Shown one piece after another: positions 51,328 through 61,192 of a DNA stretch of 64,000 bases (within the stretch, counting starts at the first letter, position 1; the number at the start of each line of letters is the position of its first letter). Position numbers and translations under genes: made by a program. The DNA is taken from positions 1-64,000 of the forward strand of contig NZ_BMTU01000003.1 in the NCBI RefSeq assembly GCF_014649835.1. The letters run 5' to 3'. The stretch comes from Streptomyces pilosus (GTDB lineage Bacteria > Actinomycetota > Actinomycetes > Streptomycetales > Streptomycetaceae). Under the pieces are notes generated by a model. It was not told the DNA's origin and ran no database searches. It saw only the letters and a program-made list of their open reading frames with translations.

Positions 51328-51401
51328 GGCTGGGTAGCTCAGTTGGTACGAGCGATCGCCTGAAAAGCGATAGGTCGCCGGTTCGACCCCGGCCCCAGCC
51401 A
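51328..51401 (+). tRNA. tRNA-Phe (anticodon GAA)
   Basis: It begins GGCTGGGTAGCTCAGTTGG and has anticodon loop CTGAAAA. A short dyad, TTTCACGTGAAA, lies between this gene and the tRNA-Asp gene. Confidence 0.92.
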
Positions 51402-51405
51402 CAGC

Positions 51406-51433
51406 AAAGGCCCCGATCATCGATCGGGGCCTT
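51406..51433 (+). terminator. Terminator of the tRNA Glu-Asp-Phe cluster
   Basis: AAGGCCCCGATC/GATCGGGGCCTT arms around a short AT loop are followed by a T-rich stretch. Confidence 0.82.
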
Positions 51434-51508
51434 GTTGTGTGCCCCGGCAACGCGCCCCGGCAAAATCGTTGGCCGCGAATTTTCGCGGGATGAGATCCTG
51501 GAGTCCGT

Positions 51509-54500
51509 ATGTCTACGCACTCTGCCCCCGCTCTCGACTCCCTCGCCTCCCGTCTCACCGAGCTCTCGCTGCGCGACGCGCACCGGCTCGGGCGGCGCCT
51601 CGAGGGTGCCCGCAGGATCCGTAAGCCGGAGGCCCGCTCCGCCGTGCTCACCGAGATCGGGGCGGAGATCGCCGCGGCCGAGGAGCGGATGACGGGCCGC
51701 CGCGCCCGGGTACCGGAGGTGCGCTACCCGGAGCAGCTGCCCGTCAGCCAGAAGAAGGACGCGATCGCCGAGGCGATCCGTGATCACCAGGTCGTGATCG
51801 TCGCCGGCGAGACGGGCTCCGGCAAGACCACGCAGATCCCCAAGATCTGCATGGAGCTGGGCCGGGGCGTCCGGGGCATGATCGGGCACACCCAGCCCCG
51901 GCGCATCGCCGCCCGCACGGTGGCCGAGCGGGTCGCCGAGGAACTGGACACGCCGCTCGGCGAGGCCGTCGGCTGGAAGGTCCGCTTCACCGACCAGGTG
52001 AACCCGGACGCCACGTTCGTGAAGCTGATGACCGACGGCATCCTGCTCGCGGAGATCCAGACCGACCGCGAGCTGCGCGCCTACGACACGATCATCATCG
52101 ACGAGGCGCACGAGCGGTCGCTCAACATCGACTTCCTGCTCGGCTACCTCGCGCAGCTGCTGCCCAAGCGCCCGGACCTCAAGGTCGTCATCACGTCGGC
52201 GACCATCGACCCGGAGCGCTTCTCCCGGCACTTCGGCGACGCGCCGATCATCGAGGTCAGCGGGCGGACGTATCCGGTGGAGGTCCGCTACCGGCCGCTG
52301 CTGGAGGAGGACTCCGACGACGCCGACCGGGACCAGATCACCGCGATCACCGACGCGGTCGAGGAGCTGATGGCGGAGGGACCCGGCGACATCCTGGTCT
52401 TCCTCTCCGGTGAGCGGGAGATCCGCGACACGGCGGACGCGCTGACGAAGAAGCGGTACCGGTCGACCGAGGTCCTGCCCCTGTACGCGCGGCTGTCGCA
52501 CGCCGAACAGCACCGGGTGTTCCAGCAGCACACCGGACGCAGGATCGTTCTGGCGACCAACGTGGCCGAGACGTCCCTCACCGTGCCGGGCATCAAGTAC
52601 GTCATCGACCCCGGATTCGCCCGTGTCTCCCGCTACAGCCACCGCACGAAGGTGCAGCGGCTGCCGATCGAACCGGTGTCGCAGGCCAGTGCCAACCAGC
52701 GCAAGGGCCGCTGCGGCCGTACCTCGGACGGCATCTGCATCCGGCTCTACAGCGAGGACGACTTCCTGAGCCGTCCCGAGTTCACCGACGCGGAGATCCT
52801 GCGGACCAACCTCGCCTCGGTCATCCTCCAGATGACGGCGGCCGGCCTGGGCGAGATCGAGAAGTTCCCCTTCATCGACCCGCCGGACCACCGCAACATC
52901 CGCGACGGCGTCCAGCTGCTCCAGGAGCTGGGGGCACTGGACGCGGCGCAGAAGGACCCGCGCAAGCGGCTCACGCAGACCGGGCGCAAGCTGGCGCAGC
53001 TGCCGGTCGACCCCCGGCTTGCCCGCATGGTGCTGGAGGCGGACCGCAACGGCTGCGCCCGCGAGGTCATGGTCATCGCGGCGGCCCTGTCGATCCAGGA
53101 CCCGCGCGAGCGGCCGGCGGACAAGCAGACGCAGGCCGACCAGCAGCACGCCCGTTTCCGGGACGAGTCCAGCGACTTCCTCGCCTTCCTCAACCTCTGG
53201 CGGTACATCCGCGAGCAGCAGAAGGAGCGCGGCTCGTCGTCGTTCCGGCGGATGTGCAAGCAGGAGTACCTGAACTTCCTGCGCATCCGCGAGTGGCAGG
53301 ACATCTACACCCAGCTGCGCACGGTCGCCCGGCAGATGGGCATCCACCTGAACGAGGAGGACGCCCCCGAGGATCGCATCCACGTGTCGCTGCTGTCCGG
53401 CCTGCTCTCGCACATCGGCATGAAGGACGTGAAGGAGTCCAAGGACTCCGGTCAGGGCGGCGGCCGCAAGGACGGCGGCCGCAACGAGTACCTGGGCGCG
53501 CGCAACGCCAAGTTCGCGATCTTCCCGGGGTCGGCCCTGTTCAAGAAGCCGCCGCGGTTCGTGATGTCGGCCGAGCTGGTGGAGACGTCCCGGCTGTGGG
53601 CGCGGGTCAACGCGAAGATCGAGCCGGAGTGGGTGGAGCCGCTCGCGGAGCACCTGCTCAAGCGCACCTACAGCGAGCCGCACTGGGAGAAGGACCAGGC
53701 GGCCGTGATGGCGTACGAGAAGGTCACCCTCTACGGCGTGCCGATCGTGGCGCAGCGCAAGGTGAACTACGGGCGGATCGACCCGGAGGTCAGCCGCGAG
53801 CTGTTCATCCGCAACGCGCTGGTCGAGGGCGACTGGCGCACCCACCACAAGTTCTACGCCGACAACCGGAAGCTGCTGACCGAGGTCGAGGAGCTGGAGC
53901 ACCGCGCCCGGCGCCGGGACATCATGGTCGACGACGAGACCCTGTTCGACTTCTACGAGCAGCGGATCCCCGAACATGTGGTGTCCGGGGCGCACTTCGA
54001 CTCGTGGTGGAAGCACAAGCGGCAGGAGCAGCCGGACTTCCTCGACTTCGAGCGCGAGATGCTGATCCGGGAGTCGGCGGAGGCGGTCACCAAGGCCGAC
54101 TATCCCGATTCGTGGCGGCAGGGTCCGCTCAAGTTCCGGGTGACGTACCAGTTCGAACCGGGCGCGGACGCCGACGGGGTGACCGTCCACATCCCGCTCC
54201 AGGTGCTGAACCAGGTGACGGACGAGGGCTTCGACTGGCAGATCCCGGGCCTGCGGGAGGACGTCGTCACGGAGCTGATCCGGTCGCTGCCCAAGCCGGT
54301 CCGCCGTAACTACGTGCCGGCGCCGAACTTCGCCAAGGCGTTCCTGGAGCGGGCCGTGCCCCTGCAGGAGCCGCTGACGGTCACGATGGCCCGTGAGCTC
54401 AAGCGCATGGTCGGCGTGCCGTTCGATGCGGAGGACTTCGACTGGTCCCGCGTTCCCGACCACTTGAAGGTGACGTTCCGGATCGTCGACGAGCGGCGCC

Positions 54501-55489
54501 GCACCCTCGCCGAGGACAAGGACCTGGAGGCGCTGAAGCTCCGGCTGCGGCCGAAGGCGCGCAAGGCGCTCTCCCAGGCGGCCGCGGCGACGGCGCAGCG
54601 GCAGGGCGGGGAGTCGCTGGAGCGCACGGGCCTGACGGACTGGACGATCGGTTCCCTCACCCGGGTGTTCGAGACCCGCCGGGCCGGCCAGCCGGTGAAG
54701 GCGTACCCGGCGCTGGTGGACGACGGCGACACGGTCTCCGTGCGGCTCTTCGACTCGGAGGCCGAGCAGGCGGAGGCCATGTGGAAGGGCACCCGGAGGC
54801 TGATCCTGAGCGGGATCCCGGTGAACCCGGCGAAGTTCGCTTCCGAGAAGCTGACCAACCCGCAGAAACTGGCGCTGTCCGCCAATCCGCACGGTTCCGT
54901 GCAGGCCCTGTTCGACGACTGCGCGACGGCCGCGGCGGACAAGCTGATCGCGGACTTCGGCGGACCGGTCTGGGACGAGGAGTCGTTCCGGAAGCTGTTC
55001 GACAAGGTGCGGGCGGAGATCGTCGACACGACGGTCCGGGCCGTCGGCCAGGTGCAGCAGGTGCTGGCCGCCTGGCAGGCCTGTGAGCGCCGTCTGAAGG
55101 CCGTACGCAGCCCCGCGCTGCTGGCGAACCTCCAGGACGTTCGGACGCAGCTGGACGGGCTCGTACGGCCCGGCTTCGTGACGGCGGCGGGGCTGCGGCG
55201 GCTGCCGGACCTGATGCGGTATCTGGTGGCCGCGGACCGCCGGCTCCAGCAGATGCCCTCGAACGCGCAGCGGGACACCACGCGGATGGCGAAGGTCCAC
55301 GAGATGCAGGACGAGTACGCGTGGCTGCTGGAGCAGATGCCGCAGGGGCGGCCCGTCCCGCGTGAGGTGCTGGACATCCGCTGGATGATCGAGGAGCTGC
55401 GGGTCAGCTACTTCGCCCACGCGCTCGGCACGGCGTACCCCGTGTCGGACAAGCGGATCGTGAAGGCGATCGACGCGGCGGTTCCGTGA
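51509..55489 (+). CDS. hrpA: ATP-dependent RNA helicase HrpA
   Basis: This is a 1326-residue DEAH-box helicase, the usual length for HrpA. Motif I is AGETGSGKTTQIPK, motif II DEAHERSLN, motif III TSATID, motif V NVAETSLTVPG, and motif VI QRKGRCGR. Helicase-associated and oligonucleotide-binding-like domains and the long HrpA C-terminal region follow. HrpA acts on RNA, with reported roles in mRNA processing and ribosome rescue in bacteria. It lies between two identical tRNA-Asp genes. Start ATG 51509. Confidence 0.95.
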   Translation: MSTHSAPALDSLASRLTELSLRDAHRLGRRLEGARRIRKPEARSAVLTEIGAEIAAAEERMTGRRARVPEVRYPEQLPVSQKKDAIAEAIRDHQVVIVAGETGSGKTTQIPKICMELGRGVRGMIGHTQPRRIAARTVAERVAEELDTPLGEAVGWKVRFTDQVNPDATFVKLMTDGILLAEIQTDRELRAYDTIIIDEAHERSLNIDFLLGYLAQLLPKRPDLKVVITSATIDPERFSRHFGDAPIIEVSGRTYPVEVRYRPLLEEDSDDADRDQITAITDAVEELMAEGPGDILVFLSGEREIRDTADALTKKRYRSTEVLPLYARLSHAEQHRVFQQHTGRRIVLATNVAETSLTVPGIKYVIDPGFARVSRYSHRTKVQRLPIEPVSQASANQRKGRCGRTSDGICIRLYSEDDFLSRPEFTDAEILRTNLASVILQMTAAGLGEIEKFPFIDPPDHRNIRDGVQLLQELGALDAAQKDPRKRLTQTGRKLAQLPVDPRLARMVLEADRNGCAREVMVIAAALSIQDPRERPADKQTQADQQHARFRDESSDFLAFLNLWRYIREQQKERGSSSFRRMCKQEYLNFLRIREWQDIYTQLRTVARQMGIHLNEEDAPEDRIHVSLLSGLLSHIGMKDVKESKDSGQGGGRKDGGRNEYLGARNAKFAIFPGSALFKKPPRFVMSAELVETSRLWARVNAKIEPEWVEPLAEHLLKRTYSEPHWEKDQAAVMAYEKVTLYGVPIVAQRKVNYGRIDPEVSRELFIRNALVEGDWRTHHKFYADNRKLLTEVEELEHRARRRDIMVDDETLFDFYEQRIPEHVVSGAHFDSWWKHKRQEQPDFLDFEREMLIRESAEAVTKADYPDSWRQGPLKFRVTYQFEPGADADGVTVHIPLQVLNQVTDEGFDWQIPGLREDVVTELIRSLPKPVRRNYVPAPNFAKAFLERAVPLQEPLTVTMARELKRMVGVPFDAEDFDWSRVPDHLKVTFRIVDERRRTLAEDKDLEALKLRLRPKARKALSQAAAATAQRQGGESLERTGLTDWTIGSLTRVFETRRAGQPVKAYPALVDDGDTVSVRLFDSEAEQAEAMWKGTRRLILSGIPVNPAKFASEKLTNPQKLALSANPHGSVQALFDDCATAAADKLIADFGGPVWDEESFRKLFDKVRAEIVDTTVRAVGQVQQVLAAWQACERRLKAVRSPALLANLQDVRTQLDGLVRPGFVTAAGLRRLPDLMRYLVAADRRLQQMPSNAQRDTTRMAKVHEMQDEYAWLLEQMPQGRPVPREVLDIRWMIEELRVSYFAHALGTAYPVSDKRIVKAIDAAVP

Positions 55490-55581
55490 CCGTGCCCGCA
55501 CAGCGGGTGAGTTCGACCAGCGGGCTCCCCCTCCTGTACAGTCCTTCTCGCAGCGCAACGCACGAATGGCTCTGCGAACCA

Positions 55582-55656
55582 GGTCCTGTGGAGCAGTTTG
55601 GAGTGCTCGCCACCCTGTCAAGGTGGAGGCCGCGGGTTCAAATCCCGTCAGGACCG
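55582..55656 (+). tRNA. tRNA-Asp (anticodon GTC), copy 2
   Basis: It has the same 75 bases as the copy at 51229-51303, but different upstream sequence. A TACAGT hexamer about 45 bp upstream could be its -10 element. Confidence 0.93.
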
Positions 55657-55664
55657 CAGTCGAG

Positions 55665-55695
55665 AAGGCCCGCATCTCCCGGAGATGCGGGCCTT
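55665..55695 (+). terminator. Terminator of tRNA-Asp copy 2
   Basis: AAGGCCCGCATCTCC with its complement forms a perfect hairpin eight bases after the tRNA. Confidence 0.78.
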
Positions 55696-55856
55696 CCGCG
55701 TGGAGCGGCCCAGGTCCCGCACCCCACCGCCCCGGACCCCGGACCCCGGGCTCCTGTGCGGCTCCTCCGGCGCTCCACGCCGTCTTGACGGGCCCGGCGC
55801 CCCCCGGTACCCCAGGAAGCAGGGCCCGACTCCCTGAGGCCCCCTGGAGGTGGCTC

Positions 55857-56057
55857 ATGGCGGCGGCGGCCAGGCACGAGACGCGGGCCCTGCTCCGCGC
55901 GCACCTGTCGGCCGCCTCGTCGTACCGGCACCTGACACGCCACTGCCCCATCTGCCACCGCCTGTTGCGGCTGGCGCTGGAGGCCCCGCCCGGTCCGTCG
56001 GAGCCCGCCGAGGAACAACCCGAGGAACAACCCGCCCCCAACGGGCGTTCTCTCTAG
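55857..56057 (+). CDS. Small DUF6274-type protein
   Basis: This 66-residue streptomycete protein has a CPIC motif (RHCPICHRLLRLALEA) that could bind metal with nearby His residues, and an acidic Gln/Glu/Pro tail. I recall it as DUF6274, conserved beside bldC. ATG 55857 has TGGAGGTGG upstream. Its function is unknown. Confidence 0.75.
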   Translation: MAAAARHETRALLRAHLSAASSYRHLTRHCPICHRLLRLALEAPPGPSEPAEEQPEEQPAPNGRSL

Positions 56058-56310
56058 CGCATATGCCACAGGCTCAACAAGCCGACTGGTATGTGACGGG
56101 TGTCACCGCATGAGTTTCAGGAAGTGCGGTACTTACACCCGTCCTACAACCAGTCAATTTAATATGTGCCATTGCACTCTCCGGAGAGGTCCGCACCGGG
56201 CGGTACCCGGGCGATCCCCCCACCCGCCCCCAGACTCCGACAGGCCCGCGCACCGGGCACCTCCGGTCCCCGGTCCGGACGGCGCCGGCCCATCAGCAGC
56301 GCACAAAAAA
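56058..56310. other. Intergenic DNA between a small gene and the bldC terminator
   Basis: No gene is seen. There is a GTGACGGGTGTCAC hairpin near 56092-56106 and an unusual AT-rich patch around 56150-56175. With the terminator and 3' UTR of bldC, the whole gap reaches 56495. Confidence 0.4.
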
Positions 56311-56344
56311 GATCGCGCTGGACCCGGCGGAGTCCAGCGCGATC
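56311..56344 (-). terminator. Rho-independent terminator of bldC
   Basis: A hairpin with 13-base arms (GATCGCGCTGGAC and complement) is followed on the minus strand by six T residues (AAAAAA on the + strand at 56305-56310). It lies about 150 bp beyond the bldC stop, so bldC has a long 3' UTR. Confidence 0.88.
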
Positions 56345-56495
56345 GACGACGCACCCGATGTTCAGTTGCCTGGAAAGCTGTGATCGGCTTGGGCGAAGGG
56401 CCTGTTGGGGCAGTCCCCGCGTCGCTTGGAGCCAGTGTTCCCGGGCGTCTCGGCCGGTGGGGGACCAGCCGGTGCTGCCCGGTTCATACGGTTGT

Positions 56496-56702
56496 TCAGG
56501 CCTCGCTGCGCTGCTGCGGAATGCCCGCGAGCAGTGCGCGGACCTCGGCTTCGCGGTAGCGGCGATGCCCGCCGAGCGTGCGGATCGACGTGAGCTTGCC
56601 TGCCTTCGCCCAGCGCGTGACCGTCTTGGGGTCGACGCGGAACATGGTGGCGACCTCAGCCGGGGTCAGCAGCGGCTCGGCATCAGGGGTGCGAGCGGTC
56701 AT
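56496..56702 (-). CDS. bldC: BldC, MerR-like developmental regulator
   Basis: This 68-residue MerR-family DNA-binding protein has the helix-turn-helix LLTPAEVATMFRVDPKTVTR followed by WAKAGKLTSIRTLGGHRRYR. It has no effector domain, as in S. coelicolor BldC (SCO4091), which it matches as far as I recall. BldC binds direct repeats cooperatively and holds back sporulation genes during vegetative growth. ATG 56702 has GAGGAGG upstream. The open frame continues to 56741, but the extension is not part of BldC. Confidence 0.97.
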   Translation of the reverse strand: MTARTPDAEPLLTPAEVATMFRVDPKTVTRWAKAGKLTSIRTLGGHRRYREAEVRALLAGIPQQRSEA

Positions 56703-57245
56703 GAGCGGCCTCCTCGGGAGAACCGAACCTTCTCGGTTCATTCCTCTAAATTCTGCACCTTGACCCGCGTTGCCCGAAATGGCGGACGCGAGTCGAGTCG
56801 GTTATAGGACGAACGGCTTGTCCTCGGCACTACAACTACACCATCTGTCCAGCCACGTCGGCCAAACCGATGGAATTGCCCTCCCAGGTGTTCATCAGCC
56901 GCGGAAGCCGATGGACCATGCCATAGCGGACAGTCACGCCACTGTGACGATCAGTCACAGCAGCGATCAGGAGTCACCACGACCCCCCAAAGCGTGCAAT
57001 GCGAAGATTCCGCCCATAGTCGAGCACAACAGGACGGAGGAGCCCTCCCCGGACTCCTTGTCCTATTTTGGCATGAGGGTGGGCAAGGGGCGCAAGGGCC
57101 GCGTAAGTGCGGTCCATCACGCTTGACACGCTTGGGGCATACGCCCGGATCGGCAGCTACGTCCGCCGTTGCCGGGCCCGCGCTGACGGAATCTCAGGAC
57201 CCCCAGGGCGAAGACAAAACCCCAAGAAGGGCGTTTGGTCAAACG
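56703..57245. other. Upstream region of bldC
   Basis: This 543-bp region is AT-richer than the surrounding genes and holds no supported gene. It contains the dyad at 56942-56960, more GTCAC/GTGAC half-sites just before it (56928-56945), and AT-rich promoter-like stretches such as TCCTATTTTGG near 57060. Direction and start sites cannot be fixed from sequence alone. Confidence 0.45.
56942..56960. promoter_or_regulatory. Perfect dyad CTGTGAC-N5-GTCACAG
   Basis: Seven-base arms are separated by GATCA. An additional GTCAC...GTGAC pair lies directly to the left. It resembles a CRP/FNR-type site with one extra spacer base. It lies about 240 bp upstream of bldC. Confidence 0.5.
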
Positions 57246-58088
57246 TCAGTTCGCCGAGCGCAGGTCGCGTACCGCCCGCCAGCGCTCCACGAGACGCCCG
57301 TAGGCCGCCCCGGCACCCTCCTCGTCACCGCGCCGCAGCGCACCGATCCCCTCGGCCACGTCCGCCGCGGAGTGGTCGCCCTCCAGGGAGCCGGCCGGCA
57401 GGGCGTGCACCAGTCCGCCGTAGTCCAGCTCGACCAGCGAGCGCGGGTGGAACTCCTCCAGCCAGCGCCCCACGTCCACCAGCCCGTCGATCAGCAGGCT
57501 CTCCTCCATGGCGTCCCGCAGGGCGCGCAGCCCGCGCGCCACCCTCCGCCGGGCCTGGACCATGGGCGTGCGGTAGCGCAGGACGGGCGCCTCGCCCGCG
57601 GACCCCTTGCCGTACTCCCGCTCCCCGTCCTCGAACAGCACGAACCAGTTGATCGGGACGTGCCAGGTGGCCGTGCGGATCCAGGGCCGGGCGTCGGGGT
57701 GGCCGGACAGCCAGCGCTCGTAGTCCCGGGTCGCCTGGTGCCGTACGACCGGGGGGAGCAGTGCGTCCAGCACCGGCAGCGGGAAGTCCTCGGCGAGCTC
57801 GCCCAGGGCCTGCCAGCCGCGCAGCCGGGTGCGCCAGGGGCAGACGCAGACCACGCCGTCGGCCTCCAGGACGAACGCGTCGTCGCTCTCGTGCACCGGC
57901 ACCGGCACCGGCGGGGTGGGCGCCAGGTCCGCCAGGGACCGGCGCAGTTCGTCCTGGTAGGAGGGACGGTCGGAGCGCCGGGCGTAACGGGCCCAGTGAC
58001 CGCGTTCCGGCTCGGGGAAGGCGGCCAGCGGTTCGTACACGCGCAAGTACGTCGCGTAGGGGACGATCACCGAGGACACCTTGGGCAC
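57246..58088 (-). CDS. Conserved hypothetical protein upstream of bldC
   Basis: This is a soluble protein of about 280 residues of no family I can name. It has notable conserved-looking segments: [40 protein letters not shown] and [13 protein letters not shown]. There is no signal or membrane segment. It sits between bldC and vdh, a position I recall for SCO4090. The GTG at 58088 is preceded by GGGAGGGAG. Function unknown. Confidence 0.78.
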   Translation of the reverse strand: MPKVSSVIVPYATYLRVYEPLAAFPEPERGHWARYARRSDRPSYQDELRRSLADLAPTPPVPVPVHESDDAFVLEADGVVCVCPWRTRLRGWQALGELAEDFPLPVLDALLPPVVRHQATRDYERWLSGHPDARPWIRTATWHVPINWFVLFEDGEREYGKGSAGEAPVLRYRTPMVQARRRVARGLRALRDAMEESLLIDGLVDVGRWLEEFHPRSLVELDYGGLVHALPAGSLEGDHSAADVAEGIGALRRGDEEGAGAAYGRLVERWRAVRDLRSAN

Positions 58089-58307
58089 GCCTGCTCCCTC
58101 CCCCGCCGACCGCCGCGAAAACCTGCCGGGGCCCCGCCCGGACGGGTGGGAAACCCTGGCAAACCGCCCCACGCGGTACTCCGGACGGAGGTGATCTGGA
58201 ACACGGTGCCACCGCCGGACGCGGGAGGATCTACTCTCGTGCCACAGCCCCCGCCACCTTCACGGGAGCCGACCCCACCCGCCGCTTCTTACTCAGGAGT
58301 CACCACA

Positions 58308-59396
58308 GTGACCGACGTATCTGACGGCGTCCTGCACACCCTGTTCCGCTCGGACCAGGGGGGCCACGAGCAAGTCGTGCTCTGTCAGGACCGTGCCACC
58401 GGCCTCAAGGCCGTCATCGCCCTCCACTCCACCGCCCTGGGCCCCGCCCTCGGCGGCACGCGCTTCTACCCGTACGCCTCCGAGGAGGAGGCCGTCGCCG
58501 ACGCGCTGAACCTCGCGCGCGGGATGTCGTACAAGAACGCCATGGCCGGCCTCGACCACGGCGGCGGCAAGGCCGTGATCATCGGCGACCCGGAGCAGAT
58601 CAAGAGCGAGGAGCTGCTGCTGGCCTACGGCCGGTTCGTCGCCTCGCTCGGCGGCCGGTACGTCACCGCCTGCGACGTCGGCACCTACGTCGCCGACATG
58701 GACGTCGTGGCCCGCGAGTGCCGCTGGACCACCGGCCGCTCCCCCGAGAACGGCGGCGCGGGCGACTCCTCCGTCCTCACCTCCTACGGCGTCTACCAGG
58801 GCATGCGGGCCGCCGCCCAGCACCTGTGGGGCGACCCCTCGCTGCGCGACCGCAAGGTCGGCGTCGCGGGGGTCGGCAAGGTCGGCCACCACCTGGTGGA
58901 GCACCTGCGTGCCGAGGGCGCCGAGGTCGTGATCACGGACGTGCGCGAGGACGCCGTGCGGCGCATCCTCGACCGGCACCCCGAGGGCGTCTCGGCCGTT
59001 GCCGACACCGAGGCGCTGATCCGCACCGAGGGCCTGGACATCTACGCCCCGTGCGCGCTCGGCGGCGCGCTGGACGACGACACCGTGCCGGTGCTGACCG
59101 CGAAGGTGGTCTGCGGCGCGGCCAACAACCAGCTCGCCCACCCGGGTGTCGAGAAGGACCTCGCCGACCGCGGGATCCTCTACGCCCCGGACTACGTGGT
59201 GAACGCCGGCGGTGTCATCCAGGTCGCCGACGAACTGCACGGCTTCGACTTCGACCGGTGCAAGGCGAAGGCATCGAAGATCTTCGACACCACGCTCGCC
59301 ATATTCGCACGTGCGAAGGAGGACGGTATCCCGCCGGCCGCCGCGGCCGACCGGATCGCCGAGCAGCGGATGGCGGAAGCTCGTCCGGTCCGTTGA
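58308..59396 (+). CDS. vdh: Valine (branched-chain amino acid) dehydrogenase
   Basis: This 362-residue enzyme oxidatively deaminates valine, leucine and isoleucine with NAD, supplying acyl precursors for macrolides and fatty acids. It belongs to the Glu/Leu/Phe/Val dehydrogenase family: [12 protein letters not shown], then the catalytic-Lys segment [20 protein letters not shown], the NAD loop [15 protein letters not shown], and [22 protein letters not shown] 58308 has AGGAG upstream. Confidence 0.95.
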   Translation: MTDVSDGVLHTLFRSDQGGHEQVVLCQDRATGLKAVIALHSTALGPALGGTRFYPYASEEEAVADALNLARGMSYKNAMAGLDHGGGKAVIIGDPEQIKSEELLLAYGRFVASLGGRYVTACDVGTYVADMDVVARECRWTTGRSPENGGAGDSSVLTSYGVYQGMRAAAQHLWGDPSLRDRKVGVAGVGKVGHHLVEHLRAEGAEVVITDVREDAVRRILDRHPEGVSAVADTEALIRTEGLDIYAPCALGGALDDDTVPVLTAKVVCGAANNQLAHPGVEKDLADRGILYAPDYVVNAGGVIQVADELHGFDFDRCKAKASKIFDTTLAIFARAKEDGIPPAAAADRIAEQRMAEARPVR

Positions 59397-59404
59397 GGCG
59401 TGCG

Positions 59405-59427
59405 GGGCGGCCCGGATCGGGCCGCCC
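59405..59427 (+). terminator. Terminator after vdh
   Basis: GGGCGGCCCG/CGGGCCGCCC arms around a short loop, nine bases after the vdh stop. Confidence 0.72.
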
Positions 59428-59713
59428 TCGTACAAGTGAGCGGTACCCGCCGGCGGGCACGTGGAGACAACTCTCACTTCTCCCGGCGGGTCGACCACCG
59501 ATAAGTGGTTAAAATCGCGTTTGACCAGCGAGGACAGGGTGCCTCGGCGGTCCTGGGCACGGGCACGTCATGCGGGCGACGTACCGTATGGGCGTGGGCT
59601 CAGGTACCGTGGGAGCCCTACGGACCGGTCTCTCCACGGAGAGCCCGTTCCGGACCATGAACGCGTGTCAAGACTCTGGGGCCGTCGAGCCCCGTCGTTG
59701 AGGGGGTCGAGCC
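59428..59713. other. Leader region of the DUF3073 gene
   Basis: No gene is seen. An ACCAC-N6-GTGGT hairpin at about 59494-59510 is followed by TAAAA, and TTGACC at 59520 is a possible -35 element. If used, it gives a leader of about 160 bases. Confidence 0.45.
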
Positions 59714-59959
59714 ATGGGGCGCGGCCGGGCCAAGGCCAAGCAGACGAAGGTCGCCCGCCAGCTGAAGTACAACAGCGGTGGGACTGATCTCTCACGCCTG
59801 GCCGAGGAGCTGGGTGCATCGCCGTCGAATCAGCCACCGAACGGTGAGCGTTTCGAGGACGATGAGCAAGACGACGACCTGTACGCACGGTACGCCGACC
59901 TCTATGAGGACGACGACGAGGACGAGGACGGCCCGTCCTCTCAACGTCGCGGCGCTTGA
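59714..59959 (+). CDS. DUF3073 small protein
   Basis: This 81-residue actinobacterial protein has the typical N-terminus MGRGRAKAKQTKVARQLKY, a central helix (DLSRLAEEL) and a very acidic C-terminal half (DDEQDDDLYARYADLYEDDD). The function is unknown. It is conserved beside purM and vdh in streptomycetes. Confidence 0.88.
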   Translation: MGRGRAKAKQTKVARQLKYNSGGTDLSRLAEELGASPSNQPPNGERFEDDEQDDDLYARYADLYEDDDEDEDGPSSQRRGA

Positions 59960-60011
59960 CCTTGCGCTGAGCTCGAACCCGGTGGGTGACCTCGGTCACC
60001 GGCCGGGTTCA

Positions 60012-60081
60012 GTGCTGCCCGGGACCACCGGGCAGCACGCAGCACCCGGCACGCTGCCCGCCCGGTCACCGCGCGGGCAGC
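60012..60081 (-). terminator. Tandem hairpin terminator of purM
   Basis: Two strong hairpins lie within 80 bp of the purM stop: GTGCTGCCCGG/CCGGGCAGCAC (60012-60038) and GCTGCCCGC/GCGGGCAGC arms (60053-60081). They probably also end the convergent DUF3073 transcript. Confidence 0.75.
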
Positions 60082-60091
60082 GTCCTCGTGC

Positions 60092-61159
60092 TCAGTTCGC
60101 GTAGTCACCGACGAGCGCCGCGCCCGTGCCGTGCTCGCCGCGGTCGGTGATCTCACCGGCCACCCAGGCGTCCACCCCACGGTCGGCCAGCGTCGCCAGC
60201 GCCACGTCGGCGGACTCCTCCGGCACGATCGCGATCATGCCGACGCCCATGTTCAGGGTCTTCTCCAGCTCCAGCCGCTCGACCGAACCGGTCCGTCCGA
60301 CGAGGTCGAACACCGGGGCGGGCGTCCACGTGGAGCGGTCCACCGTCGCGTGCAGCCCGTCGGGGATGACACGGGCCAGGTTGGCCGCGAGTCCGCCGCC
60401 GGTGACGTGGCTGAAGGCGTGCACGTCGGTGGTGCGCATCAGGGCCAGGCAGTCCAGCGAGTAGATCTTGGTGGGCTCCAGCAGCTCCTCGCCGAGCGTG
60501 CGGCCCAGCTCGTCGATGCGGGCGTCCAGGGCCAGCCCGGCGCGCTCCAGCAGGACGTGCCGGACGAGCGAGTAGCCGTTGGAGTGAAGACCGGAGGCCG
60601 CCATGGCGATCACCGCGTCACCCGAGCGGATGCGGTCCGGGCCGAGCAGCCGGTCGGCCTCCACGACGCCCGTACCGGCGCCGGCGACGTCGAAGTCGTC
60701 CGGACCCAGCAGACCGGGGTGTTCGGCCGTCTCACCGCCGACCAGGGCGCAGCCGGCCAGCACACAGCCCTCGGCGATGCCCTTGACGATGGCGGCGACC
60801 CGCTCGGGGTGGACCTTGCCGACGCAGATGTAGTCGGTCATGAACAGCGGCTCGGCACCGCACACCACGATGTCGTCCATGACCATCGCGACCAGGTCGT
60901 GGCCGATGGAGTCGTAGACGCCCATCTGCCGCGCGATGTCGACCTTGGTGCCGACGCCGTCCGTGGCGGAGGCCAGCAGGGGCCGCTCGTAGTTCTTCAG
61001 GGCGGAGGCGTCGAAGAGGCCGGCGAAGCCGCCGAGGCCGCCGAGGACCTCGGGGCGCCGGGTCTTCTTCACCCACTCCTTCATCAGCTCGACCGCGCGG
61101 TCGCCCGCCTCGATGTCGACGCCCGCCGCTGCGTAGCTGGCACCAGTGTTCTGGGACAT
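60092..61159 (-). CDS. purM: Phosphoribosylformylglycinamidine cyclo-ligase
   Basis: This is a 355-residue AIR synthetase of the de novo purine pathway, closing the imidazole ring with ATP. It has the N-terminal YAAAGVDIEAGD, the phosphate-binding LLASATDGVGTKVDIA, the segment MVMDDIVVCGAEPLFMTDYI, GGETAEHPG, and HVTGGGLAANLARV. It is 33 bp downstream of purF on the same strand and surely co-transcribed. Confidence 0.97.
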   Translation of the reverse strand: MSQNTGASYAAAGVDIEAGDRAVELMKEWVKKTRRPEVLGGLGGFAGLFDASALKNYERPLLASATDGVGTKVDIARQMGVYDSIGHDLVAMVMDDIVVCGAEPLFMTDYICVGKVHPERVAAIVKGIAEGCVLAGCALVGGETAEHPGLLGPDDFDVAGAGTGVVEADRLLGPDRIRSGDAVIAMAASGLHSNGYSLVRHVLLERAGLALDARIDELGRTLGEELLEPTKIYSLDCLALMRTTDVHAFSHVTGGGLAANLARVIPDGLHATVDRSTWTPAPVFDLVGRTGSVERLELEKTLNMGVGMIAIVPEESADVALATLADRGVDAWVAGEITDRGEHGTGAALVGDYAN

Positions 61160-61192
61160 GACTGTGAGAGCTTTCGTGTCGTCCGTCAGGGC

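Noticed and set aside
51077..56041. A 1654-residue open frame on the minus strand across hrpA
   Set aside because: It is the antisense shadow of hrpA. High-GC DNA leaves the complementary frame open. It has no family pattern and spans tRNA genes.
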